A stretch of 64,000 bases of DNA, taken from positions 1-64,000 of the forward strand of contig DXHY01000030.1 in assembly GCA_019113175.1 (NCBI GenBank). Direction: 5' to 3'. Positions 39,650-49,008 of the stretch are shown piece by piece. Under the pieces are notes generated by a model, which saw only the letters and a program-made list of their open reading frames with translations, had not been told where the DNA came from and did not search any database. Origin of the DNA: Candidatus Eisenbergiella stercoravium (GTDB lineage Bacteria; Bacillota; Clostridia; Lachnospirales; Lachnospiraceae). Made by a program: the position numbers and the translations under genes. The number at the start of each line of letters is the position of its first letter. Positions within the stretch are counted from its first letter, which is position 1.

Positions 39650-41131
39650 ATGGACACTATGCATACTCAGAACCTATACAGAGATATTCAGAAAAGAACC
39701 GGAGGAGAAATCTACATCGGCGTGGTCGGCCCGGTGCGGACGGGAAAATCCACCTTTATCAAGCGGTTTATGGATCTGCTGGTGCTCCCGTATATGACGG
39801 ATGAGGCGGAGCGCATGCGGGCACAGGATGAGCTGCCACAGAGCTCGGGCGGAAAAACGATCACCACCACGGAGCCCAAGTTCATTCCCCAGGAAGCGGC
39901 GCAGATCACGCTGGGCGGCGATGTGAACGTGAATGTCCGTCTGGTGGACTGTGTGGGCTTCATGGTGGAAGGAGCGGCGGGCCACATGGAGGACGATGCG
40001 GAGCGGCTTGTGAAAACGCCCTGGTCCGACGTGGAGATCCCGTTTACCCAGGCGGCGGAGATCGGTACCAAGAAGGTGATCAACGACCATTCCACCATCG
40101 GAATCGTGGTGACCACGGACGGAAGCATCGGCGAGCTGAAGCGGGAGGCCTATATCCCTCCGGAGGAAAAGACCATCCAGGAATTAAAAAAGCTGCATAA
40201 GCCCTTTCTGGTGCTGGTCAACTCCGAACGCCCTCATGGCGACGAGGCGGTAAGGACAGCCGCCTGGATCAGCGAAAAATATCATGTGACGGCGCTTCCG
40301 GTCAACTGCGAGCAGCTGAAAAAAGATGACATCAACCAGATTCTGGAGAGCGTACTCTATGAATTTCCCGTCACCATGATCGAATTCTATATGCCCAAAT
40401 GGGTGGAGATGCTTCCCAACACCCATAAGCTGAAAGCGGATCTGATCGAAAAAATCCGCGCCATGATGAACGGCATCGACACCATCCGCGACGTGATTCA
40501 GAAACAGATCTCCGTGGACAGCGTCTACATCAAACGCTGCATCGTAGAAAATATCAGCATGGCCGACGGCAGCATCCGTGTGGTGCTTGATGTGGATGAC
40601 AAATACTACTACGAAATGCTCAGTGATCTGGTGGGAGAAACCATCGGCGGTGAGTACCAGCTCATTTCCGTGCTGAAGGAAATGGCCGCCATGCGCCGGG
40701 AATACACCAAGGTGCTTCACGCCATGGAGTCGGTCCGCCTGAAGGGCTACGGCGTGGTGATGCCCGAACGGGACGAAATCAGCCTGGAAAAACCCGAGCT
40801 CATCCGCCACGGCAACAAATTCGGCGTGAAAATCAAAGCGGAGAGCCCCTCCATCCACATGATCAAGGCCAACGTGATCACCGAAATCGCGCCCATCGTA
40901 GGCACCCAGCAGCAGGCCGAGGATCTGATCGGCTATATCTCAGACGCCCGAAACGACGAGGACGGCATCTGGGAGACCAACATCTTCGGAAAAACCGTGG
41001 AACAGCTCGTCAACGACGGCATCACCAACAAAATCTCCATGATCGGCGACGAATGCCAGGTAAAACTCCAGGAAACCATGCAGAAAATCGTCAACGACAG
41101 CAACGGTGGAATGGTTTGTATTATCATATGA
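39650..41131 (+). CDS. spoIVA: Stage IV sporulation protein A
   Basis: The 493-residue ATPase has Walker A GPVRTGKS (residues 27-34), the LVDCVGFMV region (Walker B area) and the conserved C-terminus ending MVCIII. SpoIVA polymerises on the forespore surface using ATP and is the base layer of the spore coat. Length and both ends match the family. It is proof that the host belongs to a sporulating lineage. It is likely transcribed in the mother cell; the sigma-E promoter was not resolved in 39563-39649. Confidence 0.97.
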   Translation: MDTMHTQNLYRDIQKRTGGEIYIGVVGPVRTGKSTFIKRFMDLLVLPYMTDEAERMRAQDELPQSSGGKTITTTEPKFIPQEAAQITLGGDVNVNVRLVDCVGFMVEGAAGHMEDDAERLVKTPWSDVEIPFTQAAEIGTKKVINDHSTIGIVVTTDGSIGELKREAYIPPEEKTIQELKKLHKPFLVLVNSERPHGDEAVRTAAWISEKYHVTALPVNCEQLKKDDINQILESVLYEFPVTMIEFYMPKWVEMLPNTHKLKADLIEKIRAMMNGIDTIRDVIQKQISVDSVYIKRCIVENISMADGSIRVVLDVDDKYYYEMLSDLVGETIGGEYQLISVLKEMAAMRREYTKVLHAMESVRLKGYGVVMPERDEISLEKPELIRHGNKFGVKIKAESPSIHMIKANVITEIAPIVGTQQQAEDLIGYISDARNDEDGIWETNIFGKTVEQLVNDGITNKISMIGDECQVKLQETMQKIVNDSNGGMVCIII

Positions 41132-41164
41132 AAACCTGATGAGCCATGCGCAGGAAAGGCCATG

Positions 41165-41424
41165 GACTCCGGAACAAGCTTGCTTGTGGAGGAGTCTGTG
41201 GCTTTTCCTGCATACGGCGACCAGCCGCAGCGAGATGGAGCGCAGCACGATGGGACGAGTGCCGCGTCATCGAGCTGGCATGGCGGGGTAGAGCGTGTAC
41301 GGGACCCCTGACGCGAGCTTGCTCGCAGAAGGGGTTTTGTCTTTTCTTGCATACGGCGACCAGCCGCAGCGAGATGGAGCGCAGCACGATGGGACGAGCG
41401 CCGCGTCATCGAGCTGCATGGCGG
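41165..41424 (+). repeat. Two tandem 139-bp hairpin-plus-core repeats
   Basis: Each unit has a hairpin with a shared centre (AAGCTTGCTT or GAGCTTGCTC) and an unrelated but paired outer stem (GACTCC/GGAGTC at 41165-41196; ACCCCT/AGGGGT at 41304-41335). A nearly identical core of about 75 bp starting GCATACGGCGACC follows (41210-41286 and 41349-41424). Short frames across it have no start signals and look non-coding. It occupies the 470-nt gap between spoIVA and the next gene; 41425-41600 adds a ribosome-binding region only. Confidence 0.85.
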
Positions 41425-41603
41425 AGCAGCGTGAGTACATCCCTCAGCACAAACTGACAGGAATACTGCCTGGGAAAGTAAGCAGGGATAGAAAAAGGCA
41501 GGAGCCTGTGTTATCATAAAAATATGGAGCAGGGAAGGATGCTTTCCGACTGACAACGACTGCTCACGCAGGCATTATGTATTTCAAAAAGGAGGGGGAT
41601 TAA

Positions 41604-42374
41604 ATGAGAGGAAAAAAATATTTTTCCAGAATGCTTTCCACGCTGTGTGCAGTCCTGATCACTTCCACTTTTGTGGCGGTTCCGGCAGAGGCGGCACAGT
41701 TTGACCCGGCGTTTTACGGGGCGGCCTATCCGGATGTGGCTGCGGCGTTCGGGACGGATGCGCAGGCGCTTCTCAACCATTATCTGACCTACGGAATGGC
41801 GGAGGGCAGGTTCCCGGCAGCTGACGCGCAGCCGGGAGAAGCGGTGGATGCAGTTGCGGGAGTTTCCGAAAGCGGAGAGGTATCCACAAATGCAGAACAG
41901 GCAGCGGGAGCGCAGACTGCTGCGGAAGCCGCCTTTCAGCCGGTTCCCATGAACGAACTGGCCAACTATTCCAGCCTGAAAAAACGCATGACCGATGAAG
42001 AGTTTGCGCTCGCCTATCAGGCCGCTCTGAATCTGGTGACGCCGTATATCGGGCTGCCGCTGGAAGAACAGATCTATGGAATCACGGTTTCCATCCGCGC
42101 GTTGTTTGACAGCGGAATGAGTTATTCCATGTCAACCCCGCATTACAATGATCCATACGGCTATTTCATCCTTGGAACTGCGTCCTGTGCCGGATGCACG
42201 AGGGCGACCGGGCTCTGCCTGAACATCCTCGGCATTCCCTATGAGCATGTGAATGAAAATCAGTATTCCCATCAATGGTGCCGGATCAATGTGAACGGTA
42301 CCTACTGGATCAGCGATGCATATGGGCTGTACTGCGGACCGGAGCCTGCGCCTTACGCGCATCCCTGGTTCTGA
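41604..42374 (+). CDS. Secreted transglutaminase-like cysteine peptidase
   Basis: The 256-residue protein has a signal peptide ending near VPAEAA (residue 31). A short surface repeat follows (FDPAFYGAAYPDVAAAFG..., residues 33-70), then an Ala/Glu-rich linker and a C-terminal transglutaminase-like domain. The catalytic triad aligns as Cys195 (SCAGCTRA), His223 (SHQWCRI) and Asp238 (WISDAYG). It probably cleaves or cross-links wall or surface proteins. AAGGAGGGGG precedes the start. Confidence 0.83.
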   Translation: MRGKKYFSRMLSTLCAVLITSTFVAVPAEAAQFDPAFYGAAYPDVAAAFGTDAQALLNHYLTYGMAEGRFPAADAQPGEAVDAVAGVSESGEVSTNAEQAAGAQTAAEAAFQPVPMNELANYSSLKKRMTDEEFALAYQAALNLVTPYIGLPLEEQIYGITVSIRALFDSGMSYSMSTPHYNDPYGYFILGTASCAGCTRATGLCLNILGIPYEHVNENQYSHQWCRINVNGTYWISDAYGLYCGPEPAPYAHPWF

Positions 42375-42412
42375 TCTCACCATTGATTTTTGAATTTATC
42401 CGGTCCCCACGG

Positions 42413-42450
42413 GGAATCTGTTTTCAGACAGATGCCTGTGGGGACTTTCT
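42413..42450 (+). terminator. Terminator after the transglutaminase-like gene
   Basis: GTCCCCAC pairs with GTGGGGAC around an inner ATCTGT/CAGAT hairpin and is followed by TTTCT. Confidence 0.7.
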
Positions 42451-42516
42451 GGCGGGAAAATGCCGGAAGGAGACTCATTCCCACAATATGTCTATAGCTG
42501 AAAAAGGAGATATACA

Positions 42517-42921
42517 ATGGAAATCATAGAAAATACAGAACAGAATAACGAAACGGTGCACAGCATGATCCGGCAGCATAACGCGAAGTTCATGACGGAG
42601 TTTCAGGATTACAGCTATCATATTGAAGAAGAGGGAGAACTGGTCGCCGGCATTGTGGCGGAAGCTGTTTTCGACACGGTGGAGGTGGAATTTTTGTGCG
42701 TGAAAGAGAACTGCCGGGGAAAGGGATATGGACGGGCCCTGCTGCAGTATGTGGAAGAGCAGGCAGAGAATGACGGCAGAAAACGGATTCTGCTCAACAC
42801 CTACAGCTTTCAGGCGCCGGAGTTTTACCGCTCCCTGGGATATGAAGAACTGCTCTGCGTGGATCCCTGCTTTAAAGAATATAAGCAGTATTATTTTTGT
42901 AAGGAACTGAATGAGTCCTGA
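42517..42921 (+). CDS. GNAT family N-acetyltransferase
   Basis: The 134-residue protein has the acetyl-CoA loop VKENCRGKGYGRALL (about residues 64-78) and a typical C-terminal FYRSLGYEE. The acceptor is unknown. It starts after AAAAAGGAG and is a single-gene unit before the xylan locus. Confidence 0.88.
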   Translation: MEIIENTEQNNETVHSMIRQHNAKFMTEFQDYSYHIEEEGELVAGIVAEAVFDTVEVEFLCVKENCRGKGYGRALLQYVEEQAENDGRKRILLNTYSFQAPEFYRSLGYEELLCVDPCFKEYKQYYFCKELNES

Positions 42922-42923
42922 TT

Positions 42924-42953
42924 TTGAGAATAACATGGAAAAATTATTATAAT
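42924..42953 (+). promoter_or_regulatory. Promoter of the first GH43 gene
   Basis: TTGAGA (42924-42929), 18 nt, TATAAT (42948-42953). The leader from 42960 to the start at 43051 shows no hairpin. Confidence 0.7.
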
Positions 42954-43050
42954 GAGAATACATCAAGTTTCTCTCAGGATATGTCATTGTATTTTGAAAA
43001 CAGATATGAAAAAATGGGAAGAGAAAACGCAAAAGGGAGGTTTCCTTGTC

Positions 43051-44862
43051 ATGGGTGAAAAAAGAGAGGAACGGATTCTGTGTTATACCAGGATGCCGAT
43101 GGAGGATGCTGTCTATTCGGCGAAACTCGCCGACAGTATGCATCTGGCACTGGTGGATAAGGAAGGTGTCTGTACGCCGCTTAACCACAATTCCGGCATA
43201 CTTTATGCCAAAGCAGTGCAGAATCAGGATGGTACGCTGCAGGCAAAGAGCCTGAAGAATCCCTGGCTTTTCAGAATGTCGGATGGTTCTTTCGGCGTAA
43301 TTGCCAGGCGGATTGAGGCAGACGGCAGTCCGGATGAAAGCGCAAAAGGAAAGCTGCTGTTCTTTACATCTGAGGATTTGTTAAGATATCAGGAGCATGG
43401 GCTTTTGGATCTGGGAAGAGGTGCTCAGATTGTAGAGGCAGTCTGCCATTATGAGGGGGAACGGTATCATCTGGAGTGGATGGAAGAAGATGAAAAATGT
43501 TTCCATGCCGTCTTTGAAAAGTTCCCTGAGAGCGGATTCCCGGAGGGCGCGGTTTTGTCCGCGGCAGAAAGAATCAGCAAAGAGGCCCCGGAGGGGCTGG
43601 CGGATATGCCGGAGGGAGCGCTTGCTGGAAACATGATTTCCATACCCGGCGACGTGGCGGACCGTCTGAGATGGAGGCTGCTTCCGCCGAAGAATATCGC
43701 GAATGAAGTGCCGAAGGAGATATTCGCCTCCTCTCCGGAAGAGCTTCGGGCAGTAAAGGCTGTTGCCAGATACAGTGACGGAACCTGCGTGGAAAAACGG
43801 GTGGACTGGTGCATGGAAGAAGCAGACTTCACAAAACCCGGTACCTGTCAGGTGACAGGAAGAGTCCACCAGGATCATTATGATTTTCCCGTCGCCTGGC
43901 ATCGCGCGGACCCCTGCATCGGCAGATGGAAGGGGAAATATTATTTCATTGCAACCAATGATTATGACAATAATCATTCCCTTCTGATACGGGAGGCGGA
44001 CACCATACCGGGCCTTGTGACGGCACAGGAGGTCTGCATTCTGGACACAACCATGTATCCTCATCTGGGCAACCTTCTTTGGGCGCCGGAGCTGCATGTC
44101 ATTAAGGACCGGCTGTATATTTTTCATGCGGGAACGCCGCGGGAGTTTGAGAGGGAACAGTGCCATGTGATGGCGCTGAAAGAGAACGGGAATCCCATGA
44201 AGGCTTCCGACTGGGAAATGCCGGTGCGTGTGGTGAAAAAGGACGGCAGCTTTTTGTATAATGAGCAGGGGATCACGCTGGACATGACGGAGTGGGAACT
44301 GAACGGGAGATATTATGTTGCCTGGTCTCAGCGGCAGTTTTTCCCGGTAGACCAGGGAGCCTGGCTGTATATTGCCGAGATCGATCCGGATCAGCCCTGG
44401 AAGCTGATCTCAGACCCGGTTCTTCTGTCCATGCCGGAATATGGATGGGCAAACAATCACACCTTTGTGGATGAAGGGCCATTCGCGCTCCTGGGAAAGG
44501 AAAAAATATTTCTCACCTTTTCCAGCGCGGCCGTGGACAGCACCTATGTGGTGGGGCTGTTGTCCGCGGATCTGTCCGCCGACCTGCTGGATCCTGCCAG
44601 TTGGACAAAGGAAAATTATCCCCTGATGTCCTCCCGCAGCAGGGAAGGAGAGTTTGGGACGGGCCATAACTCTTATATCACGGATGAGGATGGGTTGGTC
44701 TGGAACGCTTATCACGCCCGCCCCGGCATCGATGGCCCCAGAAGCGCCGGACTTCGCAGGGTACATTTCGGGCCTGATGGCTATCCGGTGCTGGACCTGA
44801 CGGAAGAGCTGGATCTTTCGCCGGAACTGGTATGGGTGTCTGCCAGGGTAATTGTAAAATAA
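43051..44862 (+). CDS. GH43-type glycosidase with an extra N-terminal module (first paralogue)
   Basis: The 603-residue protein has an unusual N-terminal module (about 1-145) that resembles propeller blades (KNPWLFRMSDGSFGVIARR), a bacterial Ig-like segment (about 225-280) and a GH43 five-bladed domain (about 280-600). Expected catalytic residues are Asp287 (RADPCIGRW), Asp/Glu in WAPELHV (Glu347) and a Glu further on. GH43 enzymes remove arabinose or xylose from arabinoxylan. No signal peptide, so cytoplasmic. It shares this architecture with the protein at 58977. The start at 43051 follows AAAGGGAGG rather than the earlier in-frame ATGs. Confidence 0.85.
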   Translation: MGEKREERILCYTRMPMEDAVYSAKLADSMHLALVDKEGVCTPLNHNSGILYAKAVQNQDGTLQAKSLKNPWLFRMSDGSFGVIARRIEADGSPDESAKGKLLFFTSEDLLRYQEHGLLDLGRGAQIVEAVCHYEGERYHLEWMEEDEKCFHAVFEKFPESGFPEGAVLSAAERISKEAPEGLADMPEGALAGNMISIPGDVADRLRWRLLPPKNIANEVPKEIFASSPEELRAVKAVARYSDGTCVEKRVDWCMEEADFTKPGTCQVTGRVHQDHYDFPVAWHRADPCIGRWKGKYYFIATNDYDNNHSLLIREADTIPGLVTAQEVCILDTTMYPHLGNLLWAPELHVIKDRLYIFHAGTPREFEREQCHVMALKENGNPMKASDWEMPVRVVKKDGSFLYNEQGITLDMTEWELNGRYYVAWSQRQFFPVDQGAWLYIAEIDPDQPWKLISDPVLLSMPEYGWANNHTFVDEGPFALLGKEKIFLTFSSAAVDSTYVVGLLSADLSADLLDPASWTKENYPLMSSRSREGEFGTGHNSYITDEDGLVWNAYHARPGIDGPRSAGLRRVHFGPDGYPVLDLTEELDLSPELVWVSARVIVK

Positions 44863-44875
44863 GAAAGCGAACTGC

Positions 44876-45739
44876 CTATATCTCTTCGGGAGGGAGAAAA
44901 GTGCCGGATTTCTGTTCATGCCCGCCGTCCGGCAGAACGGCGGGAGCTGCCGGGAGCTTATGCGGTACTTCATGGGTACGGCGGAATTCCCCCGGGCTGA
45001 GGCCGGTGCACTGTTTAAACTGACGGCAGAAATGCTCCACATTCCGGTAACCGCAGAATTCGGCTACGGATACAACCGTTTTTTCCGTATATAAAAGCTG
45101 ATCCTTGGCCAGCCGGATCCGGGCACGGATACAGTCGTCCATGCAGGAAAGTCCAAAGGCATTTTTGTAGATGGTCTGCAGATAGCCTTCGGAAAGATGG
45201 AGTTGCTGTGCCATCAGGGAGACGCTCCAGGAAAGCTGTGGACTGTTGTAGACGGATTTGCGCAGAGAAAGCAGCTCCTGAAAGCGTGAATGGGGCTGCT
45301 GCTGCGGAAATTTTTTTCCGACTGCCTCATGCAGCTCAAAAAACAGAAGAGACAGGAGCTGATCGATGATTCTTTCGTTGTCCCTGCCGGGAAAGGAGTT
45401 TTTCCAGGTGAGAAGCTGAAAGAGGTTGTGGCAGTATTCCGCGTCCGGCAGGGGAAAAGGAGTTCCGAACAGGGGAAAAGAGGTGACGGCAGTTTCATCG
45501 GAGTCAAAACGACACCAGTCGTTTGCGTAACGGCTGCCGCAGGCCCGATAGTAGATTGGAGTGTTGGGGGCGAAGAGAACAGCGGAGCCTGCCGGATATT
45601 CCTGCAGCCGGTCAGGCGGGCCGAAAAGTGCAGGCGTGCGGGTGAGAAGAAGCAGCCAGCAGTCATGCCCCTGGGGAACGTCAAAAACAAAGTCCTGCAT
45701 ATGCGCAGCATCGTATTCCACATATCGGATATGATTCAT
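44876..45739 (-). CDS. AraC family transcriptional regulator
   Basis: The 287-residue protein has an N-terminal cupin sensor (AGSAVLFAPNTPIYYRA) and a C-terminal double helix-turn-helix (SLMAQQLHLSEGYLQTIYKN, then VAEFCGYRNVEHFCRQFKQCTGLSPGEF). It probably senses a xylan- or arabinan-derived sugar and activates neighbouring genes. It is convergent with the first GH43 gene and divergent from the second. CGGAGGTACCC precedes the ATG; the much longer frame to 47008 is a shadow of the GH43 gene. Confidence 0.92.
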   Translation of the reverse strand: MNHIRYVEYDAAHMQDFVFDVPQGHDCWLLLLTRTPALFGPPDRLQEYPAGSAVLFAPNTPIYYRACGSRYANDWCRFDSDETAVTSFPLFGTPFPLPDAEYCHNLFQLLTWKNSFPGRDNERIIDQLLSLLFFELHEAVGKKFPQQQPHSRFQELLSLRKSVYNSPQLSWSVSLMAQQLHLSEGYLQTIYKNAFGLSCMDDCIRARIRLAKDQLLYTEKTVVSVAEFCGYRNVEHFCRQFKQCTGLSPGEFRRTHEVPHKLPAAPAVLPDGGHEQKSGTFLPPEEI

Positions 45740-45841
45740 GGGTACCTCCGTGCGGACAGAGGAAGTGTCCGCGGCAATCATTCTTTTGGAGAGTATACCT
45801 GATGCAGAAAGAACAGTCAATGAATGGAGGAAAAATTGAAA

Positions 45842-47257
45842 ATGAAAAAACAGGCGTTTAATCCATATCTTCCGTCCTGGGAATATATCCCGGACGGGGA
45901 ACCTTACGTGTTTGACGGGAGAGTATATGTATACGGTTCTCATGACCGTTTCCGGGGGCATGCGTATTGTCTGAATGATTATGTGTGCTGGTCGGCGCCG
46001 GTAGAGGATCTGGGAGACTGGCGTTATGAAGGGGTGATTTACCGAAAGACCCAGGATCCGCTGAATCCGGACGGCATGATGTGTCTGTATGCGCCGGATG
46101 TGACGGTAGGGCCGGATGGAAGATACTATTTGTATTATGTGCTGGATAAGGTGCCGGTGGTTTCTGTAGCCGTATGTGATACGCCTGCCGGTGCATACGA
46201 GTTTTACGGGTACGTGCATTATCCGGACGGTACCAGGCTGGGGGAGAGAGAAGGCGATGAACCCCAGTTTGACCCCGGTGTGCTGACAGAAGGGGACAGG
46301 ACCTATCTGTATACCGGCTTCTGCCAGATAGGGGATACTTCCAGAAAAGGCCCTATGGGAACGGTTCTGGGGCCGGATATGCTCACCATTGTGGAAGGTC
46401 CTGTGACCATTGCGCCCAGCCAGCCCTACAGCGCGGGAAGCAGCTTTGAGGGACATGAATTTTTTGAGGCCTCTTCGATCAGAAAACGGGGAGATACCTA
46501 CTATTTCATTTATTCTTCCATCGCCATGCACGAGCTGTGCTATGCGGTCAGCGACAATCCCATGAAGGGCTTTGTCTATGGCGGCGTGATCGTGAGCAAC
46601 GCGGATATGCACATTGATTCCTATAAGCCTGCGGACCGGAATATGGCCTATGGCGGCAATAACCACGGCAGTATGGTGGAGATTATGGGAAAATGGTATA
46701 TTTTCTATCACCGGCATACGGATGGAACCAATTTCAGCAGGCAGGGCTGCATCGAGCCCATTTCCTTCCGGGAGGACGGAAGCATCGTACAGGCAGAACT
46801 CACCTCCTGCGGCGCCAACGGAGGCCCATTGATCGGAAAAGGAGAATACCCGGCTTATCTGGCCTGCAATCTCTGGGCAAACGACGCGGCGCTCACCACC
46901 GGCGCGCCCGGAGAATGGATGGACTGCCGTTTCCCCAAGGTGACCCAGGACGGAAAGGATGGAGATGAGGAAACCGGCTATGTGGCGAATCTGCGCGACG
47001 GCTCCCATGCGGGCTTCAAATATTTTGACTGCAAAGGAGTTTCGGGAATTTCTATCCGCGTGCGCGGCTACTGCAGCGGTGCTTTCGGGGTAAAGACGAA
47101 GTGGGACGGAGAGGTGCTGGGCTGGATTCCGGTGGAGTTTTCCAATGAATGGAAGGAATACCGGGCGGATATCGCGGTGCCTGACGGCATACAGGCACTG
47201 TATTTTGTCTATAAAGGAACCGGGGCTGCCAATCTGGCTTCCTTTACGCTGGAATAA
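45842..47257 (+). CDS. GH43 arabinofuranosidase/xylosidase
   Basis: The 471-residue protein has an N-terminal GH43 propeller (NPYLPSWEYIPDGEPYVFDG with the base Asp18; CLYAPDV with Asp86; the acid Glu in GHEFFEASSIRK). A C-terminal beta-sandwich of about 140 residues, probably a CBM6/CBM-like module, follows. It should release arabinose or xylose from imported oligosaccharides. The start follows GGAGGAAAAA. The divergent AraC gene suggests local control. Confidence 0.9.
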   Translation: MKKQAFNPYLPSWEYIPDGEPYVFDGRVYVYGSHDRFRGHAYCLNDYVCWSAPVEDLGDWRYEGVIYRKTQDPLNPDGMMCLYAPDVTVGPDGRYYLYYVLDKVPVVSVAVCDTPAGAYEFYGYVHYPDGTRLGEREGDEPQFDPGVLTEGDRTYLYTGFCQIGDTSRKGPMGTVLGPDMLTIVEGPVTIAPSQPYSAGSSFEGHEFFEASSIRKRGDTYYFIYSSIAMHELCYAVSDNPMKGFVYGGVIVSNADMHIDSYKPADRNMAYGGNNHGSMVEIMGKWYIFYHRHTDGTNFSRQGCIEPISFREDGSIVQAELTSCGANGGPLIGKGEYPAYLACNLWANDAALTTGAPGEWMDCRFPKVTQDGKDGDEETGYVANLRDGSHAGFKYFDCKGVSGISIRVRGYCSGAFGVKTKWDGEVLGWIPVEFSNEWKEYRADIAVPDGIQALYFVYKGTGAANLASFTLE

Positions 47258-47317
47258 CAGGAAGGTATATTTTGATTACTTTTGTGCACGCGAATGGCGT
47301 GCAGGTGGGAGCAAAAA

Positions 47318-48388
47318 ATGAAAGAATGGATGCGTCCGGTCTGGGACGGCGGTGAAGTGTTTCGGGAGACGATGGCTATGGTGGAGGAAAACGGCATATG
47401 CGCCGCGCCCTTCCTTTATGAACCGGAGGAAATCCTGAGGATAGAAAGCTATGACGGTACGCGGATTTATGAAATGGGAAGGGACTGTTATGTGGAGGAG
47501 AGAAAACTGGTTCTTACAGAAGACAGCCGGATTCCGCGTGCCGGCTGGGAGAACTTCTATTATGGAAACAGGGAGGAAGCGGAAGAAGGGCAGAAACGAC
47601 TCTCCATAGACTTTGGCCCCGTGGAGACGACGGACGCAAAATTTGTCCACCTTGACGCCATCGGCCATCCGGAGCTGGTGACCGGGTTTCAGATTGCGGT
47701 GACCTATCGGACAAAGGAACGCTGGCAGGGAACGGTTCCTGCGTCTGGCCTGGAGGTGTTGCCCCGTTTCCGGGAGAAGGCGAAAAAGAAGGAGCTGACG
47801 AGACTGGTTCTATATGGAGACAGCATTTCCTGCGGCTATGACTGCAGCGGAATGTATGGACAGAAGCCGGGCCAGCCTGTCTGGCCGCTGCTTCTGAAGG
47901 ACAGCCTGGAAGCTTTTTATCAGATGGAAGTTGAACTGATTAATACCTCCGTCGGCGGCATGGCCTCAGATTGGGCACTGGAGCATGTGCAGGAAAATGT
48001 CTGTGATTACCGTCCTGATCTGGTACTTCTGGGCTTTGGCATGAACGACAGGTGCCCGGGAAAGGAATATGCGCAGAAAACAGAAAGGCTTATTGATGCT
48101 GTTCGGGCAGGCTGTCCGAAGGCAGAGATAGTCCTTATGGCGACCAGCCTTCCGAATCCTCTGGTGAAGACGGCGCCGTTCTATTTTTGGGCGTATCAGG
48201 ATGAATATGCGGATGCTCTCCGGAAACTGTGCGGCCCGGGGATTGCGCTTGCGGACATTCAGGGGGTACAGAAATCCCTGATGCAAAGAAAAAGATACAT
48301 CGATCTGACCGGTAACCTTTTAAATCATCCGAACGATTACCTGGCGCGTATTCAGGCGCAGGTGCTGGATTCGGTGTTGCGGGGGTGA
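47318..48388 (+). CDS. SGNH/GDSL hydrolase, probable carbohydrate esterase
   Basis: The 356-residue protein has an N-terminal beta-domain (about 1-150) and an SGNH domain with LYGDSISCGYD (Ser nucleophile), the conserved Gly (SVGGMASDW), GFGMNDR (Asn) and the terminal LLNHPNDY (His). Such two-domain enzymes deacetylate xylan (CE2/CE3-like). It is cytoplasmic. It is followed after 4 nt by the kinase-like gene. Confidence 0.87.
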   Translation: MKEWMRPVWDGGEVFRETMAMVEENGICAAPFLYEPEEILRIESYDGTRIYEMGRDCYVEERKLVLTEDSRIPRAGWENFYYGNREEAEEGQKRLSIDFGPVETTDAKFVHLDAIGHPELVTGFQIAVTYRTKERWQGTVPASGLEVLPRFREKAKKKELTRLVLYGDSISCGYDCSGMYGQKPGQPVWPLLLKDSLEAFYQMEVELINTSVGGMASDWALEHVQENVCDYRPDLVLLGFGMNDRCPGKEYAQKTERLIDAVRAGCPKAEIVLMATSLPNPLVKTAPFYFWAYQDEYADALRKLCGPGIALADIQGVQKSLMQRKRYIDLTGNLLNHPNDYLARIQAQVLDSVLRG

Positions 48389-48392
48389 AATT

Positions 48393-48917
48393 ATGATGCC
48401 GGATAAAAAGCTGCCGCTGTTTATTGTTTCCGGTGCCAGCGGCGTGGGAAAGACGAGTGCCTGTGAGATACTGTTTCAGAAGGAGAGCAGGTATATCGTG
48501 ATGGAAAGCGATCTTCTCTGGAGGGATTTTTTTGATACTCCGGAGGATAACTACCGGGAATTCCGGGAGACCTGGATGCGGGTATGCGCTTCCATTTCCC
48601 AGATCGGCCTTCCTGTGGTGCTTTGCGGGTGCGGGTTGCCGGAACAGTTTGAGGAATGTGAAGCCAGAGCGTATTTTTCGGAGGTCCATTATGCGGCGGT
48701 GGTATGTGAGGAAACCTCTTTGCGGCGCCGGATGAGGGAGGGGCGCGGCATTTCGGATGAGACGTGGCTGGAAAGTTCCCGGCATTTTAATGAATGGCTG
48801 AAGAAGCATGCCGGAGAAACTGTTCCTGCCATAACGCTGATCGACAATACAAATCTGACGCCGGAGCAGACGGCCGGGAAGATTGAAAGCTGGATTAAAG
48901 AAAATATTGGGGATTGA
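48393..48917 (+). CDS. P-loop nucleotide kinase-like protein
   Basis: The 174-residue protein has Walker A GASGVGKTS (about residues 14-22) and an acidic VMESDLLW segment. It resembles AAA-type small-molecule kinases. The substrate is unknown; the position in a sugar operon suggests a sugar or nucleotide, which is only a guess. Confidence 0.78.
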   Translation: MMPDKKLPLFIVSGASGVGKTSACEILFQKESRYIVMESDLLWRDFFDTPEDNYREFRETWMRVCASISQIGLPVVLCGCGLPEQFEECEARAYFSEVHYAAVVCEETSLRRRMREGRGISDETWLESSRHFNEWLKKHAGETVPAITLIDNTNLTPEQTAGKIESWIKENIGD

Positions 48918-49008
48918 GTTGGCGGTCGACGTCCTTTCGGATTTATCCGGGAAGATATTCGGATATCATGGACAAAAAGAGGATAACCAATTTAGTAAAA
49001 ATGTTGTC

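Noticed and set aside
41146-41519. Small open frames across the 139-bp repeat
   Set aside because: They overlap in all frames, lack ribosome-binding sites and follow the repeat sequence, so they are likely non-coding.
45740-47008. Extension of the AraC frame to 710 codons
   Set aside because: The extra part is antisense to the GH43 gene, while CGGAGG and an ATG at 45739 give a normal 287-residue AraC protein.
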